Shown piece after piece: positions 45,440 through 54,481 of a stretch of DNA of 64,000 nt. How positions within the stretch are numbered: the first letter of the stretch is position 1; each line of letters opens with the position of its first letter. The notes below the pieces were generated by a model. The model worked only from the letters and a program-made list of their open reading frames with translations. It had not been told where the DNA came from and searched no databases. The position numbers and the translations under genes were made by a program. The DNA is from Marinobacter lutaoensis (GTDB lineage: Bacteria; Pseudomonadota; Gammaproteobacteria; Pseudomonadales; Oleiphilaceae): NCBI RefSeq assembly GCF_001981305.1, contig NZ_MSCW01000005.1, forward strand, positions 186,001-250,000. The letters run 5' to 3'.

Positions 45440-46642
45440 CTAGGTCGGCTGTTGGGCGCCGGTTGTTGCCAGCTGGCGCCAGGCCATGACGAAAATCAGC
45501 AGGCCCGCCAGGGCGGTGGCGGCGCCGACAAAGCCGGTGGATTCCCAGCCGAACCCGGCGCCAATGGCCATGCCGCCCAGCCAGGGACCCAGTGCGTTCG
45601 CGACATTGAACGCGGCATGATGGGAGGCGGCCGCCAGCGTCTGGGCGCCCTCCGCCACGTCCATGAGGTGGGTCTGCAGGGCCGGTCCCAGCCCCACCAT
45701 CAGAGCCACCAGGAAACACATCGCCAGCAGCAACCACAGGTTGTCGGTTGCCATGGGGTACAGCGCCAGCATGACGGCGGCCCAGGCCAGCAACCCGCCA
45801 ACGCCGCGAAAACGCAGGCGGTCGAAAATCCAGCCGCCCAGAATGTTGCCAACGAACCCGCCCAGCCCGAATACAAACAGGCCCACCGGAATCCAGCCCT
45901 CGGACACGTGGGTGACTTCCAGCAGCGTCGGTGCAAGATAGCTGAAGACACAGAACATGCCGGAAAAACCGATGGCCCCGATCGCCAGCGGATACCAGAT
46001 TTCACGGCGCCCGAACGCCCGGATCTCCGCCATCGGCGAGCGCCGCTCCTCCTGCTGGTTGACCGGCACCACCCGATAGACGGCAATGGCGGTAATCAGC
46101 GCGATCAGGCCGACAAAGGCAAAGGCGTAGCGCCACTCCAGATTCTGTCCCATCACCGTGGCCAGGGGGTTGCCGATGAGCAAAGCGAGCGTCAGCCCGA
46201 TCATGACACGGCTCACCGCTTTGGCGCGCTGGTTCACCGGCACCAGTGAGGCGGCCACCAAGGCCGCCACGCCGAAGTAGGTGCCATGGGGCAGGCCGGC
46301 GATGAACCGGAAACCCAGCAGCATGCCGTAGTGGCCCGCCACGGCGCTGGCAAGATTGCCCAGGGCGTAGAAGGCCATCAGCGCGATCAGCAGGTACTTG
46401 TGGCAAAAACGCGCCCCGAGGATTGCCAGAATGGGAGCGCCCACCACCACCCCCAGGGCATAGGCACTGATCAGGTGGCCGACCTGGGGCTCAGTCACGC
46501 CCAGGTCGGCAGCGACGTTCGGCATCAGCCCCATCAGCACGAATTCGCCGGTGCCAATGGCGAATCCGCCCAGGGCAAGCACGATCTGGATAACGAGGGC
46601 CTGTACCGGGGCGACTGTCGGGGTGCGCGCAGTTTCTGACAT
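45440..46642 (-). CDS. MFS transporter, DHA1 (AraJ/YdhP-like) family
   Basis: A 400-residue twelve-helix efflux-type transporter. The first half has motif-A-like AILGARFCHKYLLIALMAFY and FIAGLPHGTYFGVAALVAAS, typical of the AraJ/YdhP group of arabinose- or drug-efflux permeases. The C-terminal half starts near residue 210 with the central charged loop (QQEERRSPMAEIRAFGRREI). The substrate is unknown. The remnant SDR gene lies just upstream in the same direction, 57 bases away, so the transporter may once have been cotranscribed with it. Confidence 0.9.
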   Translation of the reverse strand: MSETARTPTVAPVQALVIQIVLALGGFAIGTGEFVLMGLMPNVAADLGVTEPQVGHLISAYALGVVVGAPILAILGARFCHKYLLIALMAFYALGNLASAVAGHYGMLLGFRFIAGLPHGTYFGVAALVAASLVPVNQRAKAVSRVMIGLTLALLIGNPLATVMGQNLEWRYAFAFVGLIALITAIAVYRVVPVNQQEERRSPMAEIRAFGRREIWYPLAIGAIGFSGMFCVFSYLAPTLLEVTHVSEGWIPVGLFVFGLGGFVGNILGGWIFDRLRFRGVGGLLAWAAVMLALYPMATDNLWLLLAMCFLVALMVGLGPALQTHLMDVAEGAQTLAAASHHAAFNVANALGPWLGGMAIGAGFGWESTGFVGAATALAGLLIFVMAWRQLATTGAQQPT

Positions 46643-46699
46643 TGAATCTCCATAGCAAGCTAATTAACGAGACGCGAACAAGACCGACGGCTGACGGCT

Positions 46700-47196
46700 T
46701 TAGAGGAACAGGCCCCCGGACACCTCAATCCGCTGGCCGGTGACCCACCGGTTGTCATCGCTCAACAGGGCGGCAATCGCCGCGCCGATGTCCCCAGCTT
46801 CACCCGGGCGCCCCAGCGCGGTAACCGACGACACCATCCGGTGATCTTCGGGGTTGTCCCGGACCATGCCGCCGGACACGTTCACGATCGAGGCGCCGTC
46901 GGCCAGTACCGGCAGCAGTGCCTGGGTCAGGAAGTAGGGCCCTTTCACATGCCCCCGGCATTGTTCACGAGGGCATCTATGGTATCGCGCTGCCAGTGCT
47001 GTTGAACAGTCGCGATCAGTCGTTGTCGGAACGCCGGGACGTGTGACGGGTTGCCGGTATCCAGGGGCCGGGCCACGGCTTGGCCGCCGAGTGCCTGCGC
47101 CTGGGCGCAGAGGGTCTGGGCAGCGGCCTGCCTGGCAAGGTATTCATGGAATGGCTCATCGACCGGATCCGCTGTTCGCTGGAATGACCGGTTTTC
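46700..47196 (-). pseudogene. Remnant of a short-chain dehydrogenase/reductase gene
   Basis: Two frames together resemble an SDR. The upstream part (47196 down to about 46945) translates to a Rossmann-like segment ending DALVNNAGGM and a TGA stop, where NNAG is the SDR signature. The downstream part reads VKGPYFLTQALLPVLADGAS then VNVSGG and ends with the usual C-terminal SDR tail GQRIEVSGGLFL. About 20 residues expected between NNAG and VKGPYF are missing. The segment between VSGG and the tail, with the catalytic YxxxK, is also gone, replaced by SSVTALGRPGEA. The N-terminal glycine-rich cofactor loop is absent, being preceded by TAG. It has lost three essential parts and is surely inactive. 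Confidence 0.8.
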
Positions 47197-47289
47197 CTAC
47201 CGGCCTCACGTTATGCCTCGGATGATCATGCTCTAATACGCCAAAAAATGATCCATGACATTCGACGAGCCCGAGCAAGGACCACCACA

Positions 47290-47892
47290 ATGAAGGGAAT
47301 TCGGATTTCCAGAAATCGAGTTAACTATTTTATTTTACCTATTGTTTTTTCTATGTTTTCGCTTGTTTCCGGCTGTATGCCAGGAACCATCGAGACGGCC
47401 GTTGGGACGGGCATCATCTACGAGCAGAAGCAGAAATACGCGTACCAGCATGAGGTGGAGGCGAAGGTGGATGAGTACATCCGGGACCACGCCGACTCAC
47501 CCTGCCGGAACGGCGAGGACCGGGTGATCGACTCGGCGGTGGAGATTATCAAGACGTACCGCCTGAGCGGTTTCAACGAGGTTCTGGAGCGGCTGGACAC
47601 CCTCTACCGGGACCCGGCTCAGCCCGAGGGCGTCCGCGCGGCCGCCCTCTACAACATGGCTGTGCTGCACTCCCGCCGGGGTGGCGAGAACACTGTGCTG
47701 GCACGGGAATACTTCAAGCGCCTGTACGTGGAGTTCCCGAACCACTACCGCTGCATCTTTGCCGACACCAAATGGCGCGACGCCATGATCCGCAAGCAGC
47801 TGCTGCTGCCAGGAGAAACCGTGGAAGAGTTTCTGGAGGATGCACGGCGGGACGTGGAACGCTGGGACTCGGAGGGCGGTGCGGCGGAATGA
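47290..47892 (+). CDS. Putative TPR-like lipoprotein
   Basis: A 200-residue predicted lipoprotein with signal FILPIVFSMFSLVSGC and acylated Cys near residue 29. The mature chain is helical and charged (YAYQHEVEAKVDEYIRDH; GVRAAALYNMAVLHSRRG; LAREYFKRLYVEFPNHYRCI), which looks like a Sel1/TPR-type pair of helices. The coding start near 47290 is notably A/T-rich compared with its surroundings. No family is recognised. Its TGA lies in an inverted repeat shared with the convergent M23 gene. Confidence 0.75.
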   Translation: MKGIRISRNRVNYFILPIVFSMFSLVSGCMPGTIETAVGTGIIYEQKQKYAYQHEVEAKVDEYIRDHADSPCRNGEDRVIDSAVEIIKTYRLSGFNEVLERLDTLYRDPAQPEGVRAAALYNMAVLHSRRGGENTVLAREYFKRLYVEFPNHYRCIFADTKWRDAMIRKQLLLPGETVEEFLEDARRDVERWDSEGGAAE

Positions 47893-47910
47893 GGGCCCTT
47901 GGGGCCCTCA
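47890..47910. terminator. Perfect 9-bp hairpin containing both stop codons of convergent genes
   Basis: TGAGGGCCC (47890-47898), loop TTG, then GGGCCCTCA (47902-47910). The first three bases are the stop of the lipoprotein gene and the last three are the stop (as TCA) of the leftward M23 gene. A T6 run on the + strand follows about ten bases later. It could act as a shared terminator or RNA-stabilising end. Confidence 0.55.
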
Positions 47911-49264
47911 GCGCGTCACGGTTTTTTCGCCGGTCTCGGGACCGGTATTGGACGGTGCGCTGGCGTACAGGGTGTCGAGTTTGCCCGGGTCCTGCAGGTA
48001 GGCCAGCCGCTCGTGGACCATTGAGTTGAACGAGGCCAGGGCATCGGCCGGGACTCGGGTGGCGGTGGGAATGTCGGCGGTGAGCGGGTTGACCGGCCGG
48101 CCATCGATGTGGAGTTCGAAGTGCAGATGCGGCCCCGTGGTGCGCCCGGTGTTGCCGGACAAGGCGATTTTCTGGCCGCGGTGGACCCGTTCCCCTTTCT
48201 TCACCAGCACCCGGCTCAGGTGCAGGTAGCGGGTGGACAGGGAGCCGTTGTGGCGAATGTTGATGTACTTGCCGGCGTACGGATGGTTGCCAATGCGCGT
48301 GACGATGCCGTCACCGGTGCTGAGAATTGGGGTGCCAACCGGGGTTGCCAGGTCAACTCCGTTGTGGGGCGTCCTGCGGCCGGTGACCGGATGCACCCGG
48401 GCCGGGTTGAAGGGGGAGCTGACCCGGTAGTGCCGGGGGGGTCGGCCAGCGCAGGAATGCGGGTAGAACGCTCTCGCCGTTTTCGTCGTAATAGTTGCCG
48501 TCGGTGTACAGGAACGCGTTGTAGGTGTGCCGGCCACGGGTAAAGGATACGGCATCGATATGGTAGCGGCCCGTTTCCTGCTCGGGCGTCCACTCATAGG
48601 CGATCAGCGCGGCGAACCGGTCGCCTTCCCGGATTTCCCGGCGGAAGTCGATTTTCGATTTCAGCAGATGGCTGATTTCCTCGATCTGCCGGTCGGTCAG
48701 TCCGGCCTGCTTGCCGGAGGCAAAAAAGCTCCGGTGAATGGTTCCCTGGCGCACATTCAGGACCCAGTGGGTCTCCGTTTCGATCTGCTGGTACGCGAAG
48801 GTGCCGTCTTCCTGGCGTGAGAACACGGCCTTCCGGGCCGGGTCCAGGTGCAGGGTCAGTTCCTCGAGTGTGCCCTCCGGGTCGAACCTGAAGGTCAGGT
48901 CGGTGCCGGGGTGCAGGGTTTCGAGGGCAAGGTATTCGGCGTCGGCGGCCAGGAGCTGGTGCAGCACCTGAACCGAAATGCCTTTGTCATCGAAGATGGC
49001 GCTCAGCGTGTCGCCGGGCTCGACCCGGTAGACCTCCTCGCGCTCCTGGGGCTCCGCCACCGCCTGTTCAGGTTGGGGATGGCCGTGATCGTCTGCGGCG
49101 GCGAGGGCCAGGTCGGGCGTTTCCGTGCCGGTGACCGTGGCGGGATCGATGGAGTAGGCGCTGGAACGGTCCGGCGTGCCAAGGAAGGCGGCGCCAACGA
49201 GCACGGATACGCCAAGGAGCAAAAGGATTTTGTGCAGGAGGGGAAATCGATCGTGAGTTGCCAT
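47908..49264 (-). pseudogene. M23 (MepM/ShyB-like) cell-wall endopeptidase gene with a frameshift in a G7 tract
   Basis: Reading from 49264, the first frame encodes a membrane anchor (ILLLLGVSVLVGAAFLGT), a LysM/OapA-like segment (YRVEPGDTLSAIFDDKGI) and the domain before the catalytic part, to SVLPAFLRWPTP. The second frame continues with RHYRVSSPFNPARVHPVTGR then the zinc sites HNGVDLATPVG and HLHFELHIDG of the M23 fold. The two join if one C is removed (one G on the + strand) from the run at 48435-48441. It might be a real null allele, a phase-variable tract or a sequencing error. Family members cleave peptidoglycan crosslinks. A Zur-like box lies 38 bases before the start. Confidence 0.85.
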
Positions 49265-49301
49265 CGCCGTCTGTGTCTGGGTACGCCCGTTGTCTGCCGA
49301 C

Positions 49302-49314
49302 GTTATAACATAAC
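49302..49314. promoter_or_regulatory. Zur-like box upstream of the M23 peptidase gene
   Basis: GTTATAACATAAC: inverted arms GTTAT and ATAAC around a 3-base centre, with one more matching C/G pair outside. This has the same architecture as the box at 58720-58732 and the gammaproteobacterial Zur core. It is 38 bases from the M23 start codon. Confidence 0.6.
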
Positions 49315-49404
49315 GGAAGGGGGATGGACCATTACCATTGCCCTGGGCCAGGGCATTCTCTCAAAGGCGGTTCGCCTTGCCAACCACGGGGGCATCAGAC
49401 AAAA

Positions 49405-49427
49405 TACAATAAGATTCATTATCATTT
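49405..49427. promoter_or_regulatory. Fur-like box upstream of the AraC regulator
   Basis: The stretch TACAATAAGATTCATTATCA resembles one half well of the Fur consensus (ATTCATTATC against AATCATTATC); the other half is weaker. It ends about 15-20 bases before the AraC gene start, where repression would be effective. Consistent with the siderophore genes that follow. Confidence 0.5.
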
Positions 49428-49441
49428 AAGGCGTGCGCGTG

Positions 49442-50485
49442 ATGCTTGAGGTTGAAACTCCGGCCTCGACAGGGAGAAGTCGTGGCGTTGCCCGAGGTAT
49501 TCAGCAGTTTGGTGATCAGCTGGCGAAATCCCTGTCCGAACCGGTCCGCCCCCTGGCGTCCGTGTCCCGCAGTCCCTATGCCAGCCACGCCCATCTGTCA
49601 CTGACGCCGCCGCTGGGCGAGGGCTATCTGGAATCCATCGAGTTGCCCAGCGGCCTGGTGATCAGCCGCAAGGACTGCGCCTTCTCCCGGCCTCTGACCA
49701 GCCATTATTCCCAGGTTTGCCGGACCCTCGGTTTCAGCGTGGTGCTGGCCGGCCGCTATGAGGTGGAACTCCCGCATCCGAAGCTCTCCAACCGCATCCG
49801 CGCAGGCTCGGTGTGGGTCAGTGGCGGCCATCTGGCTTCGGTGACCACACGCCATTGCCAGGGGGAAAAGATGACGGGCATCGGCCTGGACCTGCCCGAG
49901 CACATGGTGGAAGCCTGGAAGGACGAGGCACCCGAGTCCATCCGTCAGGCACTGCGCCACCGGTTTGCGGAAGGCGAAGGAATGTGTGCCCGCTACGCGC
50001 CGATTACACCGGCCCTTCACCGGTTGGCGCAGCAGATGTTGCGTTGCTCCACCAGCAGTCTGTGCGCGCGGCTGGAATACGAGTCCCTGGCCCTGGGCCT
50101 GCTGGCGTTTCTGCTCCGGGCCGGTGATGACCATGGCATGACGGCGGCTGAACGCCGCCATGCCCGGCAGAAACGGCAGATCCGGGAGGCCCAGGACATT
50201 CTCCATGCCGAGTGGCGCTGCCCACCCACGATCACTCAGCTGGCCAGCCGGGTCGGCATGAATGAGTGCTACCTCAAGTCCGGCTTCAAGGATGTCGTGG
50301 GCATGACCATTGGCCAGTACGTGCGCTCCCTGCGTATGGAACATGCTCGCCACCTGTTGGCCCGTCAGGGTTATACCGTCCAGCAGGCAGCGTTGGAGGT
50401 GGGATTTTCCAACCCCAGTCACTTCGCCGCGGCGTTCCGGACTCATTTCGGCTATCGCCCCTCTGAAACCGGCCGCGGGCACTAA
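49442..50485 (+). CDS. AraC-family regulator (PchR-like)
   Basis: A 347-residue regulator with a C-terminal AraC domain carrying both helix-turn-helix motifs (PPTITQLASRVGMNECYLKS then TVQQAALEVGFSNPSHFAAA with GYRPS at the end). The N-terminal sensory part includes FSVVLAGRYEVELPHPKLSN and VSGGHLASVTTRHCQGEKMT, resembling PchR-type siderophore regulators. I use the ATG at 49442; a GTG at 49433 sits too close to the AAGG ribosome site. It directly precedes fepBDGC and presumably activates it when ferric siderophore is present. Confidence 0.88.
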   Translation: MLEVETPASTGRSRGVARGIQQFGDQLAKSLSEPVRPLASVSRSPYASHAHLSLTPPLGEGYLESIELPSGLVISRKDCAFSRPLTSHYSQVCRTLGFSVVLAGRYEVELPHPKLSNRIRAGSVWVSGGHLASVTTRHCQGEKMTGIGLDLPEHMVEAWKDEAPESIRQALRHRFAEGEGMCARYAPITPALHRLAQQMLRCSTSSLCARLEYESLALGLLAFLLRAGDDHGMTAAERRHARQKRQIREAQDILHAEWRCPPTITQLASRVGMNECYLKSGFKDVVGMTIGQYVRSLRMEHARHLLARQGYTVQQAALEVGFSNPSHFAAAFRTHFGYRPSETGRGH

Positions 50486-50578
50486 CTTTCCGTTTTCCGT
50501 CAGAAAAATTCCCCCTTCGGGTGGCGTGTTTCCCGCCCGTTGGGCGACAGTTCCCGGCTGCCCCCTGTGACACCGTTC

Positions 50579-51562
50579 ATGATGGAATCCGGGATGCCGT
50601 TTGCCCCTTTTCTCACATTGGTTTACCTGCTGTTGATGGCCGCCGCGCTCACCGCCTGTGGCGATTCACCGGAGCCGCCAAGGGCTTCGACCGACAAAGC
50701 CCCGGTATGGCGGACATTCGTCAACGCCGACGGCTCGGTGACGCCGATCCCGGCCCGGCCTCAACGCATCCTGTCCACCTCGGTCACGGTGACGGGAACT
50801 CTGCTTGCCATCGATGCTCCGGTGGTTGCCAGCGCTGCCGCCGCGGACGGCCGCTTCTTCGGCCAGTGGCAGGCCATCGCCCGGGCGCGTCAGGTTGCCC
50901 GGCTCTGGTCCGCCGGCGCGCCGGATCTGGAGGCGGTTCTGACGGTGGCTCCGGACCTGATCGTGGTGTCGGTCTCCGGCGCCGATTCGGTCGGCCATCT
51001 GCTTCCGGACCTGCGCGCCATCGCGCCGACCATCCTGGTGGATTACGGCAACCAGAGCTGGCAGGCGCTGGCCTCGCGTCTGGCACAGGCCACCGGGCTG
51101 GAACGGCAGACCGAGCAGCTGATCGAGGCATTCAATCAGCGTCTGGAGGCGGCAAAGGCGCGGCTGGTGCGGCCAGCCGGCCAGGTCAACATCATCAGCT
51201 ATAACGGGCCGGGGATGAGTAACCCGGTGGCGACCGCTGACGGGGTCCATGGCCGTTTGCTGACGGCTCTGGGGTTCGAGGTGGAGGAACCGGACCCGAC
51301 CTGGCACAGCCCGGGTATGGGCGACGCCACGGATTTCGTGCGTGCTCAGTACGAGCACCTGACCCGACTGACCGCCCCCACCACCTTCCTGACCCGTGTC
51401 GATGACCGGGGGGTCTCGGATTTTCTGCACGATCCGGTGCTGGCGAACCTGCCGTCGGTGCGGTCGGGGCAGGTGTATGGCCTGGGCGTTCATTCGTTCC
51501 GGATCGACTATTTCAGCAGCCTCGAAATCATCGACGGCATGCTGGCCAGGTTCGGCCGATGA
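50579..51562 (+). CDS. fepB: Ferric-siderophore (enterobactin-type) ABC transporter binding protein
   Basis: A periplasmic binding protein similar to E. coli FepB along its length: RILSTSVTVTGTLLAIDAPV near the start, APTILVDYGNQSWQALASRL in the middle, QVYGLGVHSFRIDYFSSLEI at the end. It has a lipobox-like LTAC (MPFAPFLTLVYLLLMAAALT then AC), so here it may be a lipoprotein, unlike E. coli FepB. Candidate starts are 50579, 50582 and 50594; I use the first. Downstream genes overlap it (ATGA with fepD). Confidence 0.9.
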   Translation: MMESGMPFAPFLTLVYLLLMAAALTACGDSPEPPRASTDKAPVWRTFVNADGSVTPIPARPQRILSTSVTVTGTLLAIDAPVVASAAAADGRFFGQWQAIARARQVARLWSAGAPDLEAVLTVAPDLIVVSVSGADSVGHLLPDLRAIAPTILVDYGNQSWQALASRLAQATGLERQTEQLIEAFNQRLEAAKARLVRPAGQVNIISYNGPGMSNPVATADGVHGRLLTALGFEVEEPDPTWHSPGMGDATDFVRAQYEHLTRLTAPTTFLTRVDDRGVSDFLHDPVLANLPSVRSGQVYGLGVHSFRIDYFSSLEIIDGMLARFGR

Positions 51563-52584
51563 CGGGCCGCACCCTGCGCAGGCGCCGTTCCCCGGGGACG
51601 GGATACGGTCTGCTGGCTGCCGGAGGGGGGCTGCTCCTGCTGATGCTGGTGAGCCTTGGCGTGGGCGCCCGGGGGCTCCCGGTGGCTGTAATCCTGGACG
51701 CCTTCCTCGCGTTTGATCCCGGCATCAGCGATCACCTGCTGGTGCGAGAGCTCCGCTTTCCCCGCACCCTGGTGGCGGTGTTGGTGGGCGGTGCTCTTGG
51801 CGTGGCCGGTGTCATCATGCAGGCGGTGACGCGCAACCCTCTGGCCGATCCGGGCCTGCTCGGAATCAACGCGGGTGCGGCCCTGGCCATTGTCGCGGGC
51901 ATCGCCCTGGGGGGTGTCTCCGGCATGGCCGGCCAGTTCACGCTGGGGTGTGTCGGCGCGGGCCTGGCCAGTGTGGGTGTTTACCTGCTCGGCGGTCTCA
52001 GGCAGGGCATCAACCCCGTGCGGGTGGTGCTGGCCGGTGCCGCGGTAACGGTGATGCTGATGGCCCTGGCCCAGATCTTGATTATCAACAGCCAGGATCC
52101 GGTGTTCGACCAGTTCCGGCATTGGGCCGTGGGTTCGTTGCAGGGGCGGGGGCGTCCGTTGCTGCTGCCCTTGTGGCTGTTGGTACTCGCTGGGATGGTG
52201 CTGGCCGGTTACCTTGCCCGTGCTCTCGATCTGATGGCGCTGGGGGGTGATCTGGGCCGGGCGCTGGGCCTGCGACCACGCCTGGTGTGGCTGCTGGCCG
52301 CGGTTGCCATCGTCCTGCTGGCCGGCGCCGCCACCGCCGCGGCCGGTCCCATCAGTTTTGTGGGCCTCGCCGCACCCCATCTCGCCCGGGGCCTTGCCGG
52401 CCCGGATCACCATCGCCTGCTGCCCTGCACGGCCTTGCTGGCCGCGCTTCTGACCCTGTTCGCGGACATTCTAGGGCGTTTGGTCATTCACCCCGGCGAG
52501 GTGGGGGTCGGCATCATGGTGGCGCTGATTGGCGGTCCGTTCTTCATTGCCATGGCCCGACGCCGGAGGTTGCTGCACCTATGA
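51559..52584 (+). CDS. fepD: Ferric-siderophore ABC permease FepD
   Basis: A 341-residue FecCD-family permease with about nine to ten membrane helices. Characteristic segments are LRFPRTLVAVLVGGALGVAG then MQAVTRNPLADPGLLGINAG and the EAA-like GPISFVGLAAPHLARGL loop. It overlaps fepB and fepG by ATGA, so the whole fepBDGC block is translationally coupled. Confidence 0.93.
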   Translation: MTGRTLRRRRSPGTGYGLLAAGGGLLLLMLVSLGVGARGLPVAVILDAFLAFDPGISDHLLVRELRFPRTLVAVLVGGALGVAGVIMQAVTRNPLADPGLLGINAGAALAIVAGIALGGVSGMAGQFTLGCVGAGLASVGVYLLGGLRQGINPVRVVLAGAAVTVMLMALAQILIINSQDPVFDQFRHWAVGSLQGRGRPLLLPLWLLVLAGMVLAGYLARALDLMALGGDLGRALGLRPRLVWLLAAVAIVLLAGAATAAAGPISFVGLAAPHLARGLAGPDHHRLLPCTALLAALLTLFADILGRLVIHPGEVGVGIMVALIGGPFFIAMARRRRLLHL

Positions 52585-53624
52585 GCCGGCTGCGGTCGTC
52601 TGTATGGGTCTGGGCGCCCGGACGGTGTTCCCTGCGCCTGTGTCCCCGTTCGATGGCTGCCGCCACGGTGTTGTCGCTGCTGACCCTGGCGGGGCTGCTG
52701 GTTTCCCTGTCGGTGGGCCAGGTGGAGATCGGGCCGGATCGGATTGTCCGGATTTTGGCCGGGACCGACCCGGATGCCATGGCTCGTCGCATTCTCCTGG
52801 ACATCCGGCTGCCCCGCGGCCTCACGGCGGTGTTTGTCGGTGCCGCACTGGCGGTTTCTGGCGCGGTGTTTCAGTCGGTGTCCCGCAATGCCCTGGGCTC
52901 ACCCGACCTCATCGGCTTCACCACGGGGGCGGCCAGCGGTGCCATTGTCCAGATTGTATTTTTCCGCTCGGGTGCCGCCGGCGTCATGGTCGCGGCGGTG
53001 GCCGGTGGGCTGCTGACGGCGGTGGTGGTCTACGCCCTGGCGGCGCGCCGCCGGGTGGTGGGCAGCTATCGCCTGGTTCTGGTGGGCATTGGCATGGGCT
53101 CCATTCTCAGTGCTCTGAACGGACTGATGCTGGCCAAGGGGGCGCTGGACAACGCCATCATGGCCAACCTGTGGCTGGCCGGCTCCCTGAGCGCCCGTAA
53201 CTGGGGGCATGTGGTGCCGGTGATGCTGGGCTGCATCCTTCTGATCCCGGTGATTGTGCTGCTGGCCCGGCAGCTGAGCCTGGTGGAAATGGGCGACGAC
53301 CTGGCCGCCCAGCTCGGGGTTCGGGTGGAGCGGGTGCGTCTGGTGATGGTGTTGTGCGCGGTGATTCTGGCGGCCTTGGCAACCGGTGCTGCGGGCCCCA
53401 TCGCCTTCATTGCCCTGGCGGCGCCACAGCTGGCCGGGCGGTTGACACCGGCCGGTCGTCTGCCAGTGATGGTGGCCGCCGCCATGGGGGCCCTGCTGAT
53501 GGTCATCGCCGATCTGATCGGCCACGTCCTGCCGCTTGGCGTGTCATTGCCCATCGGGCGCCTGACCGGTGTGGTCGGCGGGCTGTACCTGATCTGGCTG
53601 CTGAGCCGAAGCCGAACCCTATGA
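52581..53624 (+). CDS. fepG: Ferric-siderophore ABC permease FepG
   Basis: A 347-residue second FecCD-family permease. It has RLPRGLTAVFVGAALAVSGA, SVSRNALGSPDLIGFTTGAA and GPIAFIALAAPQLAGRLTPA, the typical FepG set. It overlaps fepD and fepC by four bases each. The heterodimer FepD-FepG forms the channel. Confidence 0.93.
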   Translation: MSRLRSSVWVWAPGRCSLRLCPRSMAAATVLSLLTLAGLLVSLSVGQVEIGPDRIVRILAGTDPDAMARRILLDIRLPRGLTAVFVGAALAVSGAVFQSVSRNALGSPDLIGFTTGAASGAIVQIVFFRSGAAGVMVAAVAGGLLTAVVVYALAARRRVVGSYRLVLVGIGMGSILSALNGLMLAKGALDNAIMANLWLAGSLSARNWGHVVPVMLGCILLIPVIVLLARQLSLVEMGDDLAAQLGVRVERVRLVMVLCAVILAALATGAAGPIAFIALAAPQLAGRLTPAGRLPVMVAAAMGALLMVIADLIGHVLPLGVSLPIGRLTGVVGGLYLIWLLSRSRTL

Positions 53625-54478
53625 CCATGAAACGGGAGGATATGTTCTTGGAGGATCGCCATCCGGCCGTGCTGCGCGGAGAGTCGCTCTCGGTGTCCTA
53701 TGAATCCCGGCGGGTGTTCAAGGGGCTCGACCTGTCCATTCCGGAGGGGCAGATCACCGTGATCGTTGGCCCCAATGCCTGCGGCAAGTCCTCGCTGCTG
53801 CGGACCCTGTCCCGGCTGTTGGTGCCGGAGCAGGGGCAGGTGTTGCTCCGGGACCGGGAGATCCACCGTTACGGTTCCCGTGAGGTGGCCCGCATCCTGG
53901 GTCTGCTGCCCCAGTCGTCCAGTGCCCCCGCCGGCATCTGTGTGGCCGACTTGGTGGCGCGGGGCCGATTTCCGCACCAGACCCTCCTGCGCCAGTGGAC
54001 CGCCGCGGACGAGCAGGCGGTGGCCCAGGCCATGCAAGCCACCGGCGTGCATTCACTGGCCGACGCCACCCTGGAAGAGCTGTCCGGTGGCCAGCGCCAG
54101 CGGGTGTGGCTGGCCATGCTGCTGGCCCAGGAAACACCGGTCATGCTCCTGGACGAACCGACCACGTGGCTGGATATCTGCCACCAGCTGGAAGTGCTGG
54201 AACTGTGCCGGCGCCTGAACCGGGAGCAGGGCCGGACTCTGGTGATGGTCTTGCACGACCTGAATCAGGCGGCCCGTTACGCCGATTACCTGGTGGCGAT
54301 GAAGGCCGGAGAGATTGTCGCCGCCGGCGCGCCCGAGCGGATTCTGACGGCGGAGCTGGTGGAACGGGTGTTCAGTATCCGCGCCAGGATCGAGACCGAC
54401 CCGGTGACCGGCTGCCCATGGGTGCTGCCGATTGCCAGCGTCGGACGAATGGATGACGGACGCTTTCTGAAGGAGTGA
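53621..54478 (+). CDS. fepC: Ferric-siderophore ABC transporter ATPase FepC
   Basis: A 285-residue ATPase with Walker A VGPNACGKSSLLRTLSRLL, signature [17 protein letters not shown], Walker B VMLLDEPTTWLDICHQLEV and switch histidine MVLHDLNQAARYAD. The PNACGKSS variant and the TTWLDI motif are typical of FepC. The ATG at 53621 overlaps the fepG stop. It is three bases from the monooxygenase gene. Confidence 0.94.
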   Translation: MTMKREDMFLEDRHPAVLRGESLSVSYESRRVFKGLDLSIPEGQITVIVGPNACGKSSLLRTLSRLLVPEQGQVLLRDREIHRYGSREVARILGLLPQSSSAPAGICVADLVARGRFPHQTLLRQWTAADEQAVAQAMQATGVHSLADATLEELSGGQRQRVWLAMLLAQETPVMLLDEPTTWLDICHQLEVLELCRRLNREQGRTLVMVLHDLNQAARYADYLVAMKAGEIVAAGAPERILTAELVERVFSIRARIETDPVTGCPWVLPIASVGRMDDGRFLKE

Positions 54479-54481
54479 ACC

